From an uncultured Spirochaetaceae bacterium (lineage in GTDB: Bacteria; Spirochaetota; Spirochaetia; Sphaerochaetales; Sphaerochaetaceae), in NCBI GenBank assembly GCA_944389085.1, contig CALXLB010000053.1:16729-80728 (forward strand): a stretch of 64,000 nucleotides of DNA. The letters run 5' to 3'. Numbering within the stretch: position 1 is the stretch's first letter; each line of letters opens with the position of its first letter. Positions 17,877 through 25,606 of the stretch are shown in pieces. The notes under the pieces were generated by a model. That model searched no databases and was not told where the DNA came from. It saw nothing but the letters and a program-made list of their open reading frames with translations. Made by a program: the position numbers and the translations under genes.

Positions 17877-18937
17877 TTGTTAGTGATGAAATACATATCA
17901 AGCTGGATGCTCTGATAAGGGCTTTTATGCCAGTGCTGGAGGATGAAGGCTCTGCTGCATGTCCCGGAAAGGCTCCTGGAGATCTGTATAGGTATTGGGA
18001 ATGGCCCCAGGGTATCGGATTATTCGGATTATGGAAGCTGTACGAAAAAACTCATGATGACAATATTCTGGATACACTCGTAAAGTATTATGATGCCAGG
18101 CTGGCAGAGGGACTCCCTGATAAGGATGTTAATACAATGGCTCCTATACTGGCATTATCTTTGCTTGCAGAGAATACCGGCCGTGATGATTACATGAATG
18201 TTTGCAAGGAGTGGGCAGAATGGCTTATGAACGGGGGCCTTCCTCGGACTCCTGAGAGAGGTTTTCAGCACAAAACACGGAATGATCTGAATGATGGAGA
18301 GCTTTGGGATGATACGCTGATGATGGCTGTCATGCCCCTTGCTGTGATGGGCAGGATACTTGGCAGGCGTGATTATCAGGAGGAAGCTCTTTATCAGATA
18401 CTGCTTCACATTGAATATCTTGCAGACCCGGTGAATGGATTGTGGTATCACGGTTATTCATTTAATGAACGTAATCATTTCTCCGGAGCTTTCTGGGGCA
18501 GGGGCAACAGCTGGATTACGATGGCGATTCCTTTATTTCTTGAAATCATTCCTATGTCCAATGCCAATAAAGAATATCTCAATACTGTTCTTGAAAGACA
18601 GGTGAAGGCGCTTGTTCCGCTTCAGGATGAAAATGGCCTTTGGCATACAATTCTTGATGATGTTTCCTCATATACAGAATCGAGCTGTACGGCAGGGTTC
18701 GGATACGGAATAGTGAAAGCCATAAAATCCGGGATTCTCTCTTCAAAGTATTCTGAATGTGCAGATAAGGCTCTTTCTGCTATTCTTGAATGCATTGATG
18801 AGAATGGTATCCTTACAAAATGTTCCGGAGGAACTCCGATGGGTAGGAAAAGCAAGAGTTTTTATAATGAAATTCCAATCAGACCAATGCCATATGGACA
18901 GGCAATGGCTATGTTGTTTCTATCAGAATATATCTAA
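17873..18937 (+). CDS. GH105 unsaturated rhamnogalacturonyl hydrolase
   Basis: 354 residues. Removes the unsaturated galacturonyl residue from the end of oligosaccharides made by rhamnogalacturonan or pectate lyases. Family features: YRYWEWPQGIGLFGLWKLYEKT near the N-terminus, LWDDTLMMAVMPLA holding the catalytic aspartate, GLWYHGYSF, FWGRGNSWITMAIPLFLE and SSCTAGFGYGIVKA, all expected for the alpha/alpha barrel of YteR-like proteins. No signal peptide, so it acts after uptake. ATG 17873 is used because it has AGGAGGGG nine bases upstream and sits on the upstream stop (ATGA); the frame is open further upstream but only as a shadow of the permease gene. It fixes the substrate class of the whole operon. 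Confidence 0.92.
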   Translation: MIVSDEIHIKLDALIRAFMPVLEDEGSAACPGKAPGDLYRYWEWPQGIGLFGLWKLYEKTHDDNILDTLVKYYDARLAEGLPDKDVNTMAPILALSLLAENTGRDDYMNVCKEWAEWLMNGGLPRTPERGFQHKTRNDLNDGELWDDTLMMAVMPLAVMGRILGRRDYQEEALYQILLHIEYLADPVNGLWYHGYSFNERNHFSGAFWGRGNSWITMAIPLFLEIIPMSNANKEYLNTVLERQVKALVPLQDENGLWHTILDDVSSYTESSCTAGFGYGIVKAIKSGILSSKYSECADKALSAILECIDENGILTKCSGGTPMGRKSKSFYNEIPIRPMPYGQAMAMLFLSEYI

Positions 18938-18950
18938 ATAATATTATCGG

Positions 18951-18985
18951 CTCTTTCAAGTTGGACTAAGCCTGATTTGAAAGAG
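18951..18985. terminator. Hairpin between convergent operon end and TPR gene
   Basis: CTCTTTCAA at 18951-18959 pairs perfectly with TTGAAAGAG at 18977-18985. It lies between two convergent genes and probably ends transcription from one or both sides, but neither flank has a long T-run. Confidence 0.45.
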
Positions 18986-19017
18986 TCTGCATGAGCGAAA
19001 ATACCTAGTAAATATTG

Positions 19018-20220
19018 TTAAGGGAAATCAGCAGAATTTTCAGATAGTTTGTTTCTTATCATCAGCTTTGCAGCTTCTGCCATGCGTGCATATTCGCTGG
19101 GCATTGCGCCATTGCCTGGAGCCAGATAATTATCTGCCAGGAGTGAGAAGGCTTTCAATGCAGCATCATAATCTCCTTCTATGTAATGGATGACTCCGCT
19201 GTTGAAAAGCGCTTTCGGAGCATAAATCTGGTTGATACCATCTGCAAGAAGAAGGTTGTATAAAGCAAGTGCAGTATCCAGATTTCCTATGTTCTCATAG
19301 CAGGCTGCAGCATTCATAATAGCAAGCTGCCTCAGATAGCAATCACTATCTGTCAACTTCAGATAGATTTCAGCGGCTTTTTCATATTGTCCTAGCGCGA
19401 AATACACATCTGCAGATTGCAGAAGAGCCTTCATCTGCTGATACGATCCTGGAGTGAACCTTTCGGATGCCGCAAGCAGTTCATCAGCTGATTCCGCATT
19501 CATTTCCGTTGTTTCTTTTATTCTATTCTCAATTTCCAGCAGCTCATTCATTTCTGCTTCTGTTCGGATTCTTATATGTTCAATGGCATCTTTTGCTATT
19601 TCTTCAGCATCTATCGAATCCAGCAGAGTGCATATTTCTTCATGTGTCAGTTCTCTTCCATCAGAAATACCCCAAGTGCGGGAGTAAGAGTTTTCATCTT
19701 TCTTTTTACTGGCAAATCCACTGATTTCAAGAGTTTCTGAATTTAAATCGGCAAAAGAAGCTTTGATGTAAAATTCAGATGACACTGTTGATATCTTTTC
19801 AACATCTATCGAAATTGTTCCTGAACCAGATATTGGAACCGGCATGATTCCTACATCTGATTTGATTAGAAAGAACGCTTCTTCGATTGAATAATCAAGA
19901 ATTGCCTGATTCCCGATATTCATCCGGGTAAGGCGGAGAGTACCATCTGCAGATACGACTTTGGCTTCTCTTACTGCTTTGTAAGCTTCTTCTGGAGAGA
20001 AATCATTTATGATTGCCAGGAAGAAATCATCATCAAATACATTCCTGATAACATATTTCCTGAAAGCATCATCACTTGCGGCTAAATTATATGTTCCGCT
20101 TTCTGAGAAATAAGAGATGATTTCGAGACTGTTTTCTATAGTCCAGGCATCTGAGGCAAAAAGACTGTTGGATGCTGAAATTGAAATGATTGCTCCAATC
20201 AGGAAATGCTTGATACTCAT
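19018..20220 (-). CDS. Exported TPR-repeat protein
   Basis: 400 residues. Signal peptide MSIKHFLIGAIISISASNSLFAS. The N-terminal 200 residues are of no recognised family (region FSPEEAYKAVREAKVVSADGT). After an acidic helical linker rich in Glu (about residues 215-260) the C-terminal third has tetratricopeptide repeats: LQSADVYFALGQYEKAAEIYLKL, NAAACYENIGNLDTALALYNLLL, FNSGVIHYIEGDYDAALKAFSLL. Probably a periplasmic scaffold; function unknown. The ATG lacks a ribosome-binding site and lies 6 nt behind TATAAT. Confidence 0.7.
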   Translation of the reverse strand: MSIKHFLIGAIISISASNSLFASDAWTIENSLEIISYFSESGTYNLAASDDAFRKYVIRNVFDDDFFLAIINDFSPEEAYKAVREAKVVSADGTLRLTRMNIGNQAILDYSIEEAFFLIKSDVGIMPVPISGSGTISIDVEKISTVSSEFYIKASFADLNSETLEISGFASKKKDENSYSRTWGISDGRELTHEEICTLLDSIDAEEIAKDAIEHIRIRTEAEMNELLEIENRIKETTEMNAESADELLAASERFTPGSYQQMKALLQSADVYFALGQYEKAAEIYLKLTDSDCYLRQLAIMNAAACYENIGNLDTALALYNLLLADGINQIYAPKALFNSGVIHYIEGDYDAALKAFSLLADNYLAPGNGAMPSEYARMAEAAKLMIRNKLSENSADFP

Positions 20221-20226
20221 GCTGTA

Positions 20227-20232
20227 ATTATA
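20227..20232 (-). promoter_or_regulatory. -10 element of the TPR gene, leaderless arrangement
   Basis: TATAAT (minus strand 20232-20227) with exactly 6 nt to the ATG at 20220. A weak TTATGA lies 18 bp further upstream. Confidence 0.5.
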
Positions 20233-20490
20233 ATCAGAGAACGAGATGTATCATAAGATTCTTTTTGCAGGCATCTATGCATAATAGAAGAGAAAAATCT
20301 ATCAGCTCGAATTTAAAAATCATGCTAATTTTTCTATGTGATAAAAATAGGAGAGAGGAATTTAAAAATAATTTCCATGTTTTATTCCTGTAAATACATA
20401 GAATTGAATTAGACAAATTTACAAAATGTCTAAAAAATGAAACATTGTTCCGAAAAAAATAAAAAAGTCTGAAAATTTTTCTGAAACCTC
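20233..20490. other. A+T-rich intergenic stretch without recognised features
   Basis: Very A+T-rich DNA between the TPR gene and the small-RNA promoter. An open frame of 87 codons on the minus strand (20234-20497) has a biased Phe/Leu/Lys/Asn composition expected of random AT-rich sequence and no ribosome-binding site, so it is not called. Confidence 0.5.
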
Positions 20491-20519
20491 TTTTCACTTT
20501 TGTGAGAACTCGTTATATT
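20491..20519 (+). promoter_or_regulatory. Promoter of the candidate CCTCC small RNA
   Basis: TTTTCA (20491-20496), 17-bp spacer, TATATT (20514-20519). Predicted start near 20526. Confidence 0.55.
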
Positions 20520-20525
20520 ATGGCC

Positions 20526-20612
20526 AGAAAGTGGAAGCAGAACTTCCATTCTAACCTCCTTTTGTTCCCCATAACTGGTTTACCTCCTTTTGTCCAGTAT
20601 GGGGTTTTTTAT
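20526..20612 (+). ncRNA. Candidate small regulatory RNA with two anti-Shine-Dalgarno motifs
   Basis: About 87 nt bounded by a promoter and a strong terminator, with no open frame. Layout: hairpin TGGAAG/CTTCCA with loop CAGAA (20532-20548); a linker with AACCTCCTTTTGTT (20553-20566); a terminator stem CCCCATA(A)CTGG/CCAGTATGGGG (20567-20604) followed by six T; and in the terminator loop a second copy, TACCTCCTTTTGT (20581-20593). Both CCTCC copies should be unpaired. This is the design of small RNAs in Gram-positive bacteria that bind ribosome-binding sites through C-rich loops. The motif ACCTCCTTT is complementary to AAAGGAGGT at 20688-20696 of the next gene. Whether it is transcribed is untested. 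Confidence 0.55.
20567..20612 (+). terminator. Rho-independent terminator of the candidate small RNA
   Basis: Stem CCCCATA-CTGG with CCAG-TATGGGG (one bulged A), followed by TTTTTTATTTT. The loop carries a CCTCC motif. Confidence 0.75.
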
Positions 20613-20640
20613 TTTATTGAACTGAGAAGAGGCAAACCCC

Positions 20641-20667
20641 TTGACAAGCTACTGGGGGGGGTAGACT
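20641..20667 (+). promoter_or_regulatory. Promoter with G8 tract in the spacer, probably phase-variable
   Basis: TTGACA (20641-20646), a 15-bp spacer ending in eight G (20654-20661), and TAGACT (20662-20667). The consensus -35 at non-optimal distance means that gain of two G would give the ideal 17 bp. Slippage in such homopolymers would tune the promoter, as described for poly-G tracts upstream of tpr genes in Treponema pallidum. Confidence 0.65.
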
Positions 20668-20683
20668 TAGGTTGAGTTTCTTG

Positions 20684-20703
20684 TTGTAAAGGAGGTTTTA
20701 CAA
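20684..20703 (+). promoter_or_regulatory. Ribosome-binding site in the loop of a 7-bp hairpin
   Basis: TTGTAAA (20684-20690), GGAGGT (20691-20696), TTTACAA (20697-20703): the Shine-Dalgarno sequence is the loop of a perfect inverted repeat that also reaches the A of the ATG. The loop is complementary to the CCTCC loops of the small RNA just upstream. Confidence 0.55.
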
Positions 20704-22073
20704 TGAAGAAGATAAGTTTTTTGGTTATCTCAATCTTTCTCGCTATTACTCTTATTTCTTGTTATCCAAGATATACCATAATTCCTCTTCCAGATGTCGA
20801 TAATCCGATAGATACTGATGAGCCAACGCCGGAACCGGAAGGGCCAACTACATTCAGTCCCAAAACGGTTCAAGAGCTTAAAAAAGCTATCAGTGATTCA
20901 AAAGATGGGGATACCATCGAGGCGGATGTTGTTATTTCCCAAGAAGAATTCGCTGAATTTCCAATAATTCTGGATAAGAAACTCACTATGAAAGGCGAAT
21001 ATCTGATTGCAGATGATATTAATTCTGAACTCATGCTGATGAATACAGTTTCGAGAAATGGGGCAGGAGCTGTCGGATTATCATTGTTTGATATTCAAGA
21101 TGAGGTTTCTCTTGTTGATCTGACTGTCAAAGTAGCTGAATCAACTGTCACAATGGTTGACCAGATTGTCTCTCTTATTTCATCAGATTCGATCCTCAAA
21201 ACAGACAATTTCAAAGTTCAGATAATAGCTGATGAAACATCCTCTCCTATAGATAATCCACAGAATACTGTTATTGCTATCTCAGTAGGCGAATCTGTTC
21301 CGGCAGAGAATATCAATCTTGACGCTGAATCCGATGCCATGATTTACGTAGATGAGAATAATGCAGCAATCGAGACCATCTTCGAAAATATTGCTGAGAT
21401 AAATCCAGATACTGAAATAGTAGTTTCAAAACTTCCTGAAACAGAAATCAAACTCGGAACAGAGCTTTCTGATGGAATCATCTATTACGACAGAGGCGCA
21501 GAATACGGTAGGTATAATTACAATGGGGAAACAAAGACCCTTACTCGTATTGATTATGCCGTTGATGATGGTTCTGAAGGCTCAACTGCTTGGAGATTCC
21601 TTATTGTTGCAAATGAGAATTTAATTGCTCAGTCTGACGAAATTTCATGGGGAGATTTTAATGATTCAGATGTACCAGGTTGGGATGAGACTTCCTATGA
21701 AATAGGCTCTGGATTAAAGAATACTTCCACAATGCTGAACTATTATGGGACAGAAGCAGCATACATCTGGCCGAAGGTGAAAGAAGTGCAGAATACAACA
21801 GGAGAGCAGTGGTTCGTACCATCAGCACTAGAGCTATATGAGCTATACAAGGTTAAGGATGAACTTACGAATATTACCTTCCCGAGTTTTTCTTCCAATA
21901 ATAGATATTGGACATCTACCAGATGCATGGAACCACTATCTTCTACAGTACTAAACGAGGTTTATGTTTGCGTGGTTGACTTCCATGACAAAGATTTAAC
22001 GGAAGAAAATGTCCAGCAGGATGGCATGTCGGCAAATTCGAACTATTTTGTGAGACTAATAAAACGATATTGA
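20703..22073 (+). CDS. Surface lipoprotein with Lcl/FISUMP-like C-terminal domain
   Basis: 456 residues. Lipoprotein signal MKKISFLVISIFLAITLISC, then YPRYTIIPLPDVDNPIDTDEP; the stretch after the cysteine (PRxxxIPxPD) recurs in the lipoprotein at 51080-53056. A proline/acid linker leads to a beta-rich region (TVQELKKAISDSKDGDTIEADVVI) resembling beta-helix starts. The C-terminal 180 residues (WRFLIVANENLIAQ..., AAYIWPKVKEVQNTTGEQWFVPSALELYELYKV, NNRYWTSTRC, NSNYFVRLIKRY) resemble DUF1566/FISUMP-type domains of surface proteins. Function unknown; probably exposed to host or neighbouring cells. Expression is likely switched by the G8 promoter. A strong terminator follows. Confidence 0.8.
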   Translation: MKKISFLVISIFLAITLISCYPRYTIIPLPDVDNPIDTDEPTPEPEGPTTFSPKTVQELKKAISDSKDGDTIEADVVISQEEFAEFPIILDKKLTMKGEYLIADDINSELMLMNTVSRNGAGAVGLSLFDIQDEVSLVDLTVKVAESTVTMVDQIVSLISSDSILKTDNFKVQIIADETSSPIDNPQNTVIAISVGESVPAENINLDAESDAMIYVDENNAAIETIFENIAEINPDTEIVVSKLPETEIKLGTELSDGIIYYDRGAEYGRYNYNGETKTLTRIDYAVDDGSEGSTAWRFLIVANENLIAQSDEISWGDFNDSDVPGWDETSYEIGSGLKNTSTMLNYYGTEAAYIWPKVKEVQNTTGEQWFVPSALELYELYKVKDELTNITFPSFSSNNRYWTSTRCMEPLSSTVLNEVYVCVVDFHDKDLTEENVQQDGMSANSNYFVRLIKRY

Positions 22074-22091
22074 GATTTATATGTTGTTTGG

Positions 22092-22117
22092 ATGGGAACT
22101 GCGGTTCCCATTTCTTT
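22092..22117 (+). terminator. Rho-independent terminator after the lipoprotein gene
   Basis: ATGGGAAC, loop TGCG, GTTCCCAT, then TTCTTTT. The C(UGCG)G loop is a UNCG tetraloop. Confidence 0.85.
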
Positions 22118-22188
22118 TGCAGAGATGTCAGTTACAAAATTACAGATCCGTTTCTTATTCAATGGATACCTTGTATCACATGGGTACA

Positions 22189-22233
22189 CTCTATTGATAC
22201 ACTCGGATGGCAGACATTCATGCATCAATAGAG
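22189..22233. repeat. Long-looped 10-bp inverted repeat of unknown role
   Basis: CTCTATTGAT (22189-22198) and ATCAATAGAG (22224-22233) are perfect complements around a 25-nt loop, in the otherwise empty stretch 22118-22393. No transcript or gene is evident here. Confidence 0.4.
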
Positions 22234-22393
22234 TTGTTTCCTGATTCAAATTACTATCAAAATGAAAATCAACCTTATTGATATATTCCTCTTCGAGTTC
22301 TAAGGATTTAGACTTATATTAAACCTTTCTTGTTTCTCCTGAGATTAGCTTGGCCGAAAAACAAAACATATTTCCCTGTGTCTCTTTTCATGC

Positions 22394-22491
22394 TATATTA
22401 TAAACAGGTCGGACACCAAGCCGAACAGGGGCGAGTCCCCGCCGAAGAGCCGGAGGCTGCCTCCGGCAATTTTCTTTGCAAGGGGCTTGTC
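22394..22491 (+). ncRNA. Structured leader RNA of the DUF3800 gene
   Basis: An extended -10 (TGCTATATT, 22391-22399) is followed by a GC-rich stretch unlike its A+T-rich surroundings. It folds into TCGG/CCGA (22409-22424), GGGG/CCCC with loop CGAGT (22428-22440) and a perfect 8-bp GCCGGAGG/CCTCCGGC (22449-22467). GCCGAA occurs twice. It ends at the start of a DUF3800 gene. Several conserved RNA motifs named DUF3800-I and onward have been reported beside such genes in comparative surveys, so this is probably a member or relative. The CCCC arm could instead pair with the AGGGG that serves as ribosome-binding site at 22481-22485. Confidence 0.6.
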
Positions 22492-23169
22492 TTGTCTGTA
22501 CTGTCAATCCATATCGATGAAAGCGGTAATCTGAATCTTTCTAACAGACAGAATCCCACATATTGCCTCTCCATGGTTTTCCATAATCAGAGTGATGATA
22601 TCTCAGCGGAACTCCAATTTTTGAATAAGAGACTTTCAGAGATAAACTGTGATGTTCCTTTTATTCATACATCACCTCTTATAAGACAAGATAAACCATT
22701 TGAAGATCTTCTTATGACAGACAGGTTGCACATCTTCAGGATATTTTCCAGATTTGTGGAACAGCTTCCAATTACTTATACATCCTTTTCTGTTATGAAG
22801 ACTTTCTATCAGGAAGATAAGCAAATAGAGGAAGCTTTCAGACATCAGATAAGGAATTTTATCGAAAATAATCTCGAATACTTTCAAAGCTTCGAAAAAA
22901 TCACAGTGTATTATGACTGTGGACAGTCCATCATAAGTAAGATTCTCAGAGATACGTTTGGAAAGATATTTGGAAGCAGGATGGATTTCCGTACAGCGTA
23001 TCAGAAAGATTTCAGGCTTCTGCAGGTTGCTGATTTTATATGTACTCTTGAACAATCAAAGATCAGATGGGATGAACATAGACCAACAAAATCTGAAAAG
23101 GATTTCTTCCTTACTCGTCAGATGTTCATGAAGAACTTCTATAAGAAAATAAGCAGGAAACATATCTGA
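22492..23169 (+). CDS. DUF3800 protein
   Basis: 225 residues if started at TTG 22492, which has AGGGG six bases upstream and places the DUF3800 signature IHIDESGN (near residue 6) at the N-terminus as usual; a second conserved acid lies in VYYDCGQSI and a third in LLQVADFI, consistent with an RNase H-like fold. The frame is open back to 22330 but that part is the structured leader RNA. DUF3800 proteins are often found with phage-defence genes and mobile elements, and with specific leader RNAs, so an RNA-controlled toxin or defence nuclease is possible; nothing here proves it. Confidence 0.75.
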   Translation: MSVLSIHIDESGNLNLSNRQNPTYCLSMVFHNQSDDISAELQFLNKRLSEINCDVPFIHTSPLIRQDKPFEDLLMTDRLHIFRIFSRFVEQLPITYTSFSVMKTFYQEDKQIEEAFRHQIRNFIENNLEYFQSFEKITVYYDCGQSIISKILRDTFGKIFGSRMDFRTAYQKDFRLLQVADFICTLEQSKIRWDEHRPTKSEKDFFLTRQMFMKNFYKKISRKHI

Positions 23170-23234
23170 TTCAACATGCCATAGATATATACGCGTTAAG
23201 ACTTAGATTTTGTCAGATTGTCCTTGTAAAGAAC

Positions 23235-23258
23235 AACAAGCGGACGGATCCGCTTGTT
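23235..23258 (-). terminator. Terminator of the small minus-strand operon
   Basis: On the minus strand AACAAGCGGA, loop TCCG, TCCGCTTGTT, then GTTCTTT. Ten perfect base pairs, 10 bp after the stop of the 61-residue gene. Confidence 0.75.
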
Positions 23259-23267
23259 TGCTAAAGC

Positions 23268-23453
23268 TTATTTTGAGAAGACAACAATCATCTTGTATCT
23301 GGAGAAGCACAGACAGCATCTTCCGACAACCGGTTCCATGGATTCGAATTTGTATCCATCGGATTCCATTCTGTTGATTACTTTCTCGACTTCGCTTGCA
23401 CGGAGTGTACAAGTGAAAATACCGGAGTTCACTTCTTCAACTTTGTAATCCAT
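23268..23453 (-). CDS. Small DUF4177-like protein
   Basis: 61 residues, MDYKVEEVNSGIFTCTLRAS..., with the beta-alpha-beta pattern (YKVEEV, VEKVINRMESDGYKFESM, KMIVVFS) of DUF4177-type proteins. It has two adjacent cysteines (GRCCLCF). AAGGAGG lies at good distance before ATG 23453, inside the end of the preceding membrane-protein gene, so translation is coupled (17-bp overlap). Function unknown. Confidence 0.65.
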   Translation of the reverse strand: MDYKVEEVNSGIFTCTLRASEVEKVINRMESDGYKFESMEPVVGRCCLCFSRYKMIVVFSK

Positions 23454-23949
23454 ATTTTACCTCCTTCGCTTGATTTTCTTTCGCCTTATTTGCAAGAACA
23501 CGTGCCACAAGGCGCTGTTTCTGCATTTCCAGGACAACAGAGCGGGAAGAGTAGAGTTTTCTCATCCTTTCATATTCATCATCAAAGCTGAATTCATGGC
23601 AGAGATCATGGATAATCAGGCGAAAGCAAGGCTCGCACATTTCATATTTGAAATACTCTTCATTGAAGCCTCTGGTTTTCAGGCGATAGTAACCGATTCT
23701 GTAGTATCTCCACTTTTCTCTTGCTGTGAGTGTGTATTTCACAAAGAAGAAAAGCGAGATGATGAGTGAGACTACGAAAACAAGCGATAAAAGCCCGTAC
23801 CCCATAATGCAAAGGCTTGCTATCATGGCAATTGATACCAATACTGGTAAAAACAATAGATACCCATACAGGAAGAACTTCGAGAAGAACTTTACAATGA
23901 ATCTGCGGAACAGACAAACAGAGCCTTTGCCGCTGAAAACCTCACCCAT
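23437..23949 (-). CDS. Small membrane protein of unknown function
   Basis: 170 residues from ATG 23949 (a GTG at 23970 would add seven residues; neither has a clear ribosome-binding site). Two neighbouring membrane segments (FFLYGYLLFLPVLVSIAMIASL and GYGLLSLVFVVSLIISLFFFV) are followed by a basic cytoplasmic part with CEPCFRLIIHDLCHEF, a Cys/His cluster that might bind metal, and a charged C-terminal helix. Forms a two-gene unit with the DUF4177-like gene. Confidence 0.6.
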   Translation of the reverse strand: MGEVFSGKGSVCLFRRFIVKFFSKFFLYGYLLFLPVLVSIAMIASLCIMGYGLLSLVFVVSLIISLFFFVKYTLTAREKWRYYRIGYYRLKTRGFNEEYFKYEMCEPCFRLIIHDLCHEFSFDDEYERMRKLYSSRSVVLEMQKQRLVARVLANKAKENQAKEVKYGLQS

Positions 23950-24157
23950 GACGTAAATGGAAAATATCACTTATGATTTTCTAATGCAACTGTTTTAGAC
24001 ATTAATTCTCTATTTATTCTTAAAACTGCGTGCCAATTCTTGATTTTAATGATATTTACATTTTCCACTGCAAATTCAGCTGGCTTTGTAATGGTTTGTT
24101 AAAAGTAATCGTAAAAATGTAAGGGATTGTGGTTGATATATCAGGCAAATCAGACTG

Positions 24158-24186
24158 TTGTTGCCTTCCTTTCATAAGCGTATAAT
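24158..24186 (+). promoter_or_regulatory. Promoter of the MATE gene, near-leaderless
   Basis: TTGTTG (24158-24163), 17-bp spacer, consensus TATAAT (24181-24186), then 9 nt to ATG 24196 with no Shine-Dalgarno sequence. Confidence 0.7.
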
Positions 24187-24195
24187 CCAGAAAAG

Positions 24196-25575
24196 ATGAA
24201 GATACATCAGGCAGATTTCTCTAAGGGGAAGGTCTCCACTCTGATTCTGAGGGTATCGTTTCCTCTGATTATCGCAGAGCTGGTAAATCTTCTTTATAAC
24301 ATGGTCGACAGGATATATATCGGGCATCTGGCAGAAAATGGTTCAGTTGCTCTGACTGGACTTGGACTGTGTTTCCCTGTGATTTCGCTTATCAGCGCTT
24401 TTGCCAAGCTTTTCGGCCCGAATGGAGGTGCACCTTTGTGTGCAATGGCAAGGGGGAAGGGTGATTATAAAGAGGCCTCGCTTGTAATGGGGAATTCTTT
24501 TGCATTATCTGTTCTCACCGGGCTTGTGCTGATGGCAATTGTTCTTATCTTCAATCGTCCGATTCTCTATGCATTCGGTGCAAGCGACATAACATATCCA
24601 TATGCCAGGGATTATCTGATGATATATTCTCTGGGAACGGTGCCAGTGCTTGTGACGCTGAGCATGAATGCATTCATCAACAGCCAGGGCTTTGCAATGA
24701 TCGGGATGATTACAGTTCTCATTGGAGCTGTGATAAATATAATCCTGGATCCTATCCTGATTTTCGTTTTTTCTCTGGGAGTTAAAGGTGCGGCTATCGC
24801 AACTATATGCAGTCAGACTATTTCCTGTATCTTTGCTGTCAGCTTCCTCTGTGGCAGGACTGTCCAGCTGAGGCTTAATTTCCGTGATATGAAGCTTGGA
24901 GCTAAACGCTGTGGACAGATCATCGCACTAGGTACCAGTGGATTCACGATGGGGGCTACTAATTCAGTTGTGCAGCTGGTCTGCAATAAATGTGCGTTCA
25001 TCTGGGGTGGAGATTTGTATGTAGGAGTAATGACCATACTCAATTCAGTCAGAGAAGTCTACAATACTGTCATGAATGGGATTGGCAGTGGTGCAAGTCC
25101 CGTCATGAGCTTCAACTACGGAGCAAAGAATGGAGAACGTACAATCAAAGCCAGTAATTTCACGCTTGTCTGTACATTCACTTATTCCATTATTGTATGG
25201 CTTATCATAATCATATTCCCACATGCTATGGCAATGCTATTCACACAGGATGAGGCCATGATAGGAGCTTCTGTCTCTGCACTGCGGATTTACTTCTTCG
25301 GTTTCTTCTTCATGGCTTTCCAGACAGCGGGACAACAGACGTTCGTTGCTTTAGGAAAGGCGAAGCAGGCTATCTTCTTCTCCCTTTTCAGAAAGGTCAT
25401 CATTGTTGTTCCTCTGACGATTGCTCTTCCATACTTATTCGGAATAAATGGAGTTGTTATGGCTGAGCCAATCAGCAATGTAATCGGTGGACTTGCTGCT
25501 TATCTCTCGATGAGGCATATGGTGATGCCGGAACTCAGGGCAATGGAAAAAGAAAAGAATCTCCGGACAGTATGA
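24196..25575 (+). CDS. MATE-family multidrug/metabolite exporter
   Basis: 459 residues, twelve membrane segments in two homologous halves. VNLLYNMVDRIYIGH is the typical first-helix motif, with repeated features such as NAFINSQGFAMIGMITVLIGAVINIILDPILIF and SPVMSFNYGAKN. Exports organic cations or drugs against Na+ or H+; substrate not predictable. It is paralogous to the product of 59470-60846. The DUF4867 gene follows 31 bp later in the same direction. Confidence 0.93.
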   Translation: MKIHQADFSKGKVSTLILRVSFPLIIAELVNLLYNMVDRIYIGHLAENGSVALTGLGLCFPVISLISAFAKLFGPNGGAPLCAMARGKGDYKEASLVMGNSFALSVLTGLVLMAIVLIFNRPILYAFGASDITYPYARDYLMIYSLGTVPVLVTLSMNAFINSQGFAMIGMITVLIGAVINIILDPILIFVFSLGVKGAAIATICSQTISCIFAVSFLCGRTVQLRLNFRDMKLGAKRCGQIIALGTSGFTMGATNSVVQLVCNKCAFIWGGDLYVGVMTILNSVREVYNTVMNGIGSGASPVMSFNYGAKNGERTIKASNFTLVCTFTYSIIVWLIIIIFPHAMAMLFTQDEAMIGASVSALRIYFFGFFFMAFQTAGQQTFVALGKAKQAIFFSLFRKVIIVVPLTIALPYLFGINGVVMAEPISNVIGGLAAYLSMRHMVMPELRAMEKEKNLRTV

Positions 25576-25606
25576 TGTGATATCATTACTGGGAAGGAGA
25601 TTTTCT

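Noticed and set aside
20234..20497. 87-codon frame on the minus strand
   Set aside because: Low-complexity AT-rich translation, no start signals and overlap with a likely small-RNA promoter.
22330..22491. Upstream extension of the DUF3800 reading frame
   Set aside because: The extension is the structured leader RNA; the conserved domain begins right after the TTG at 22492 that has a ribosome-binding site.
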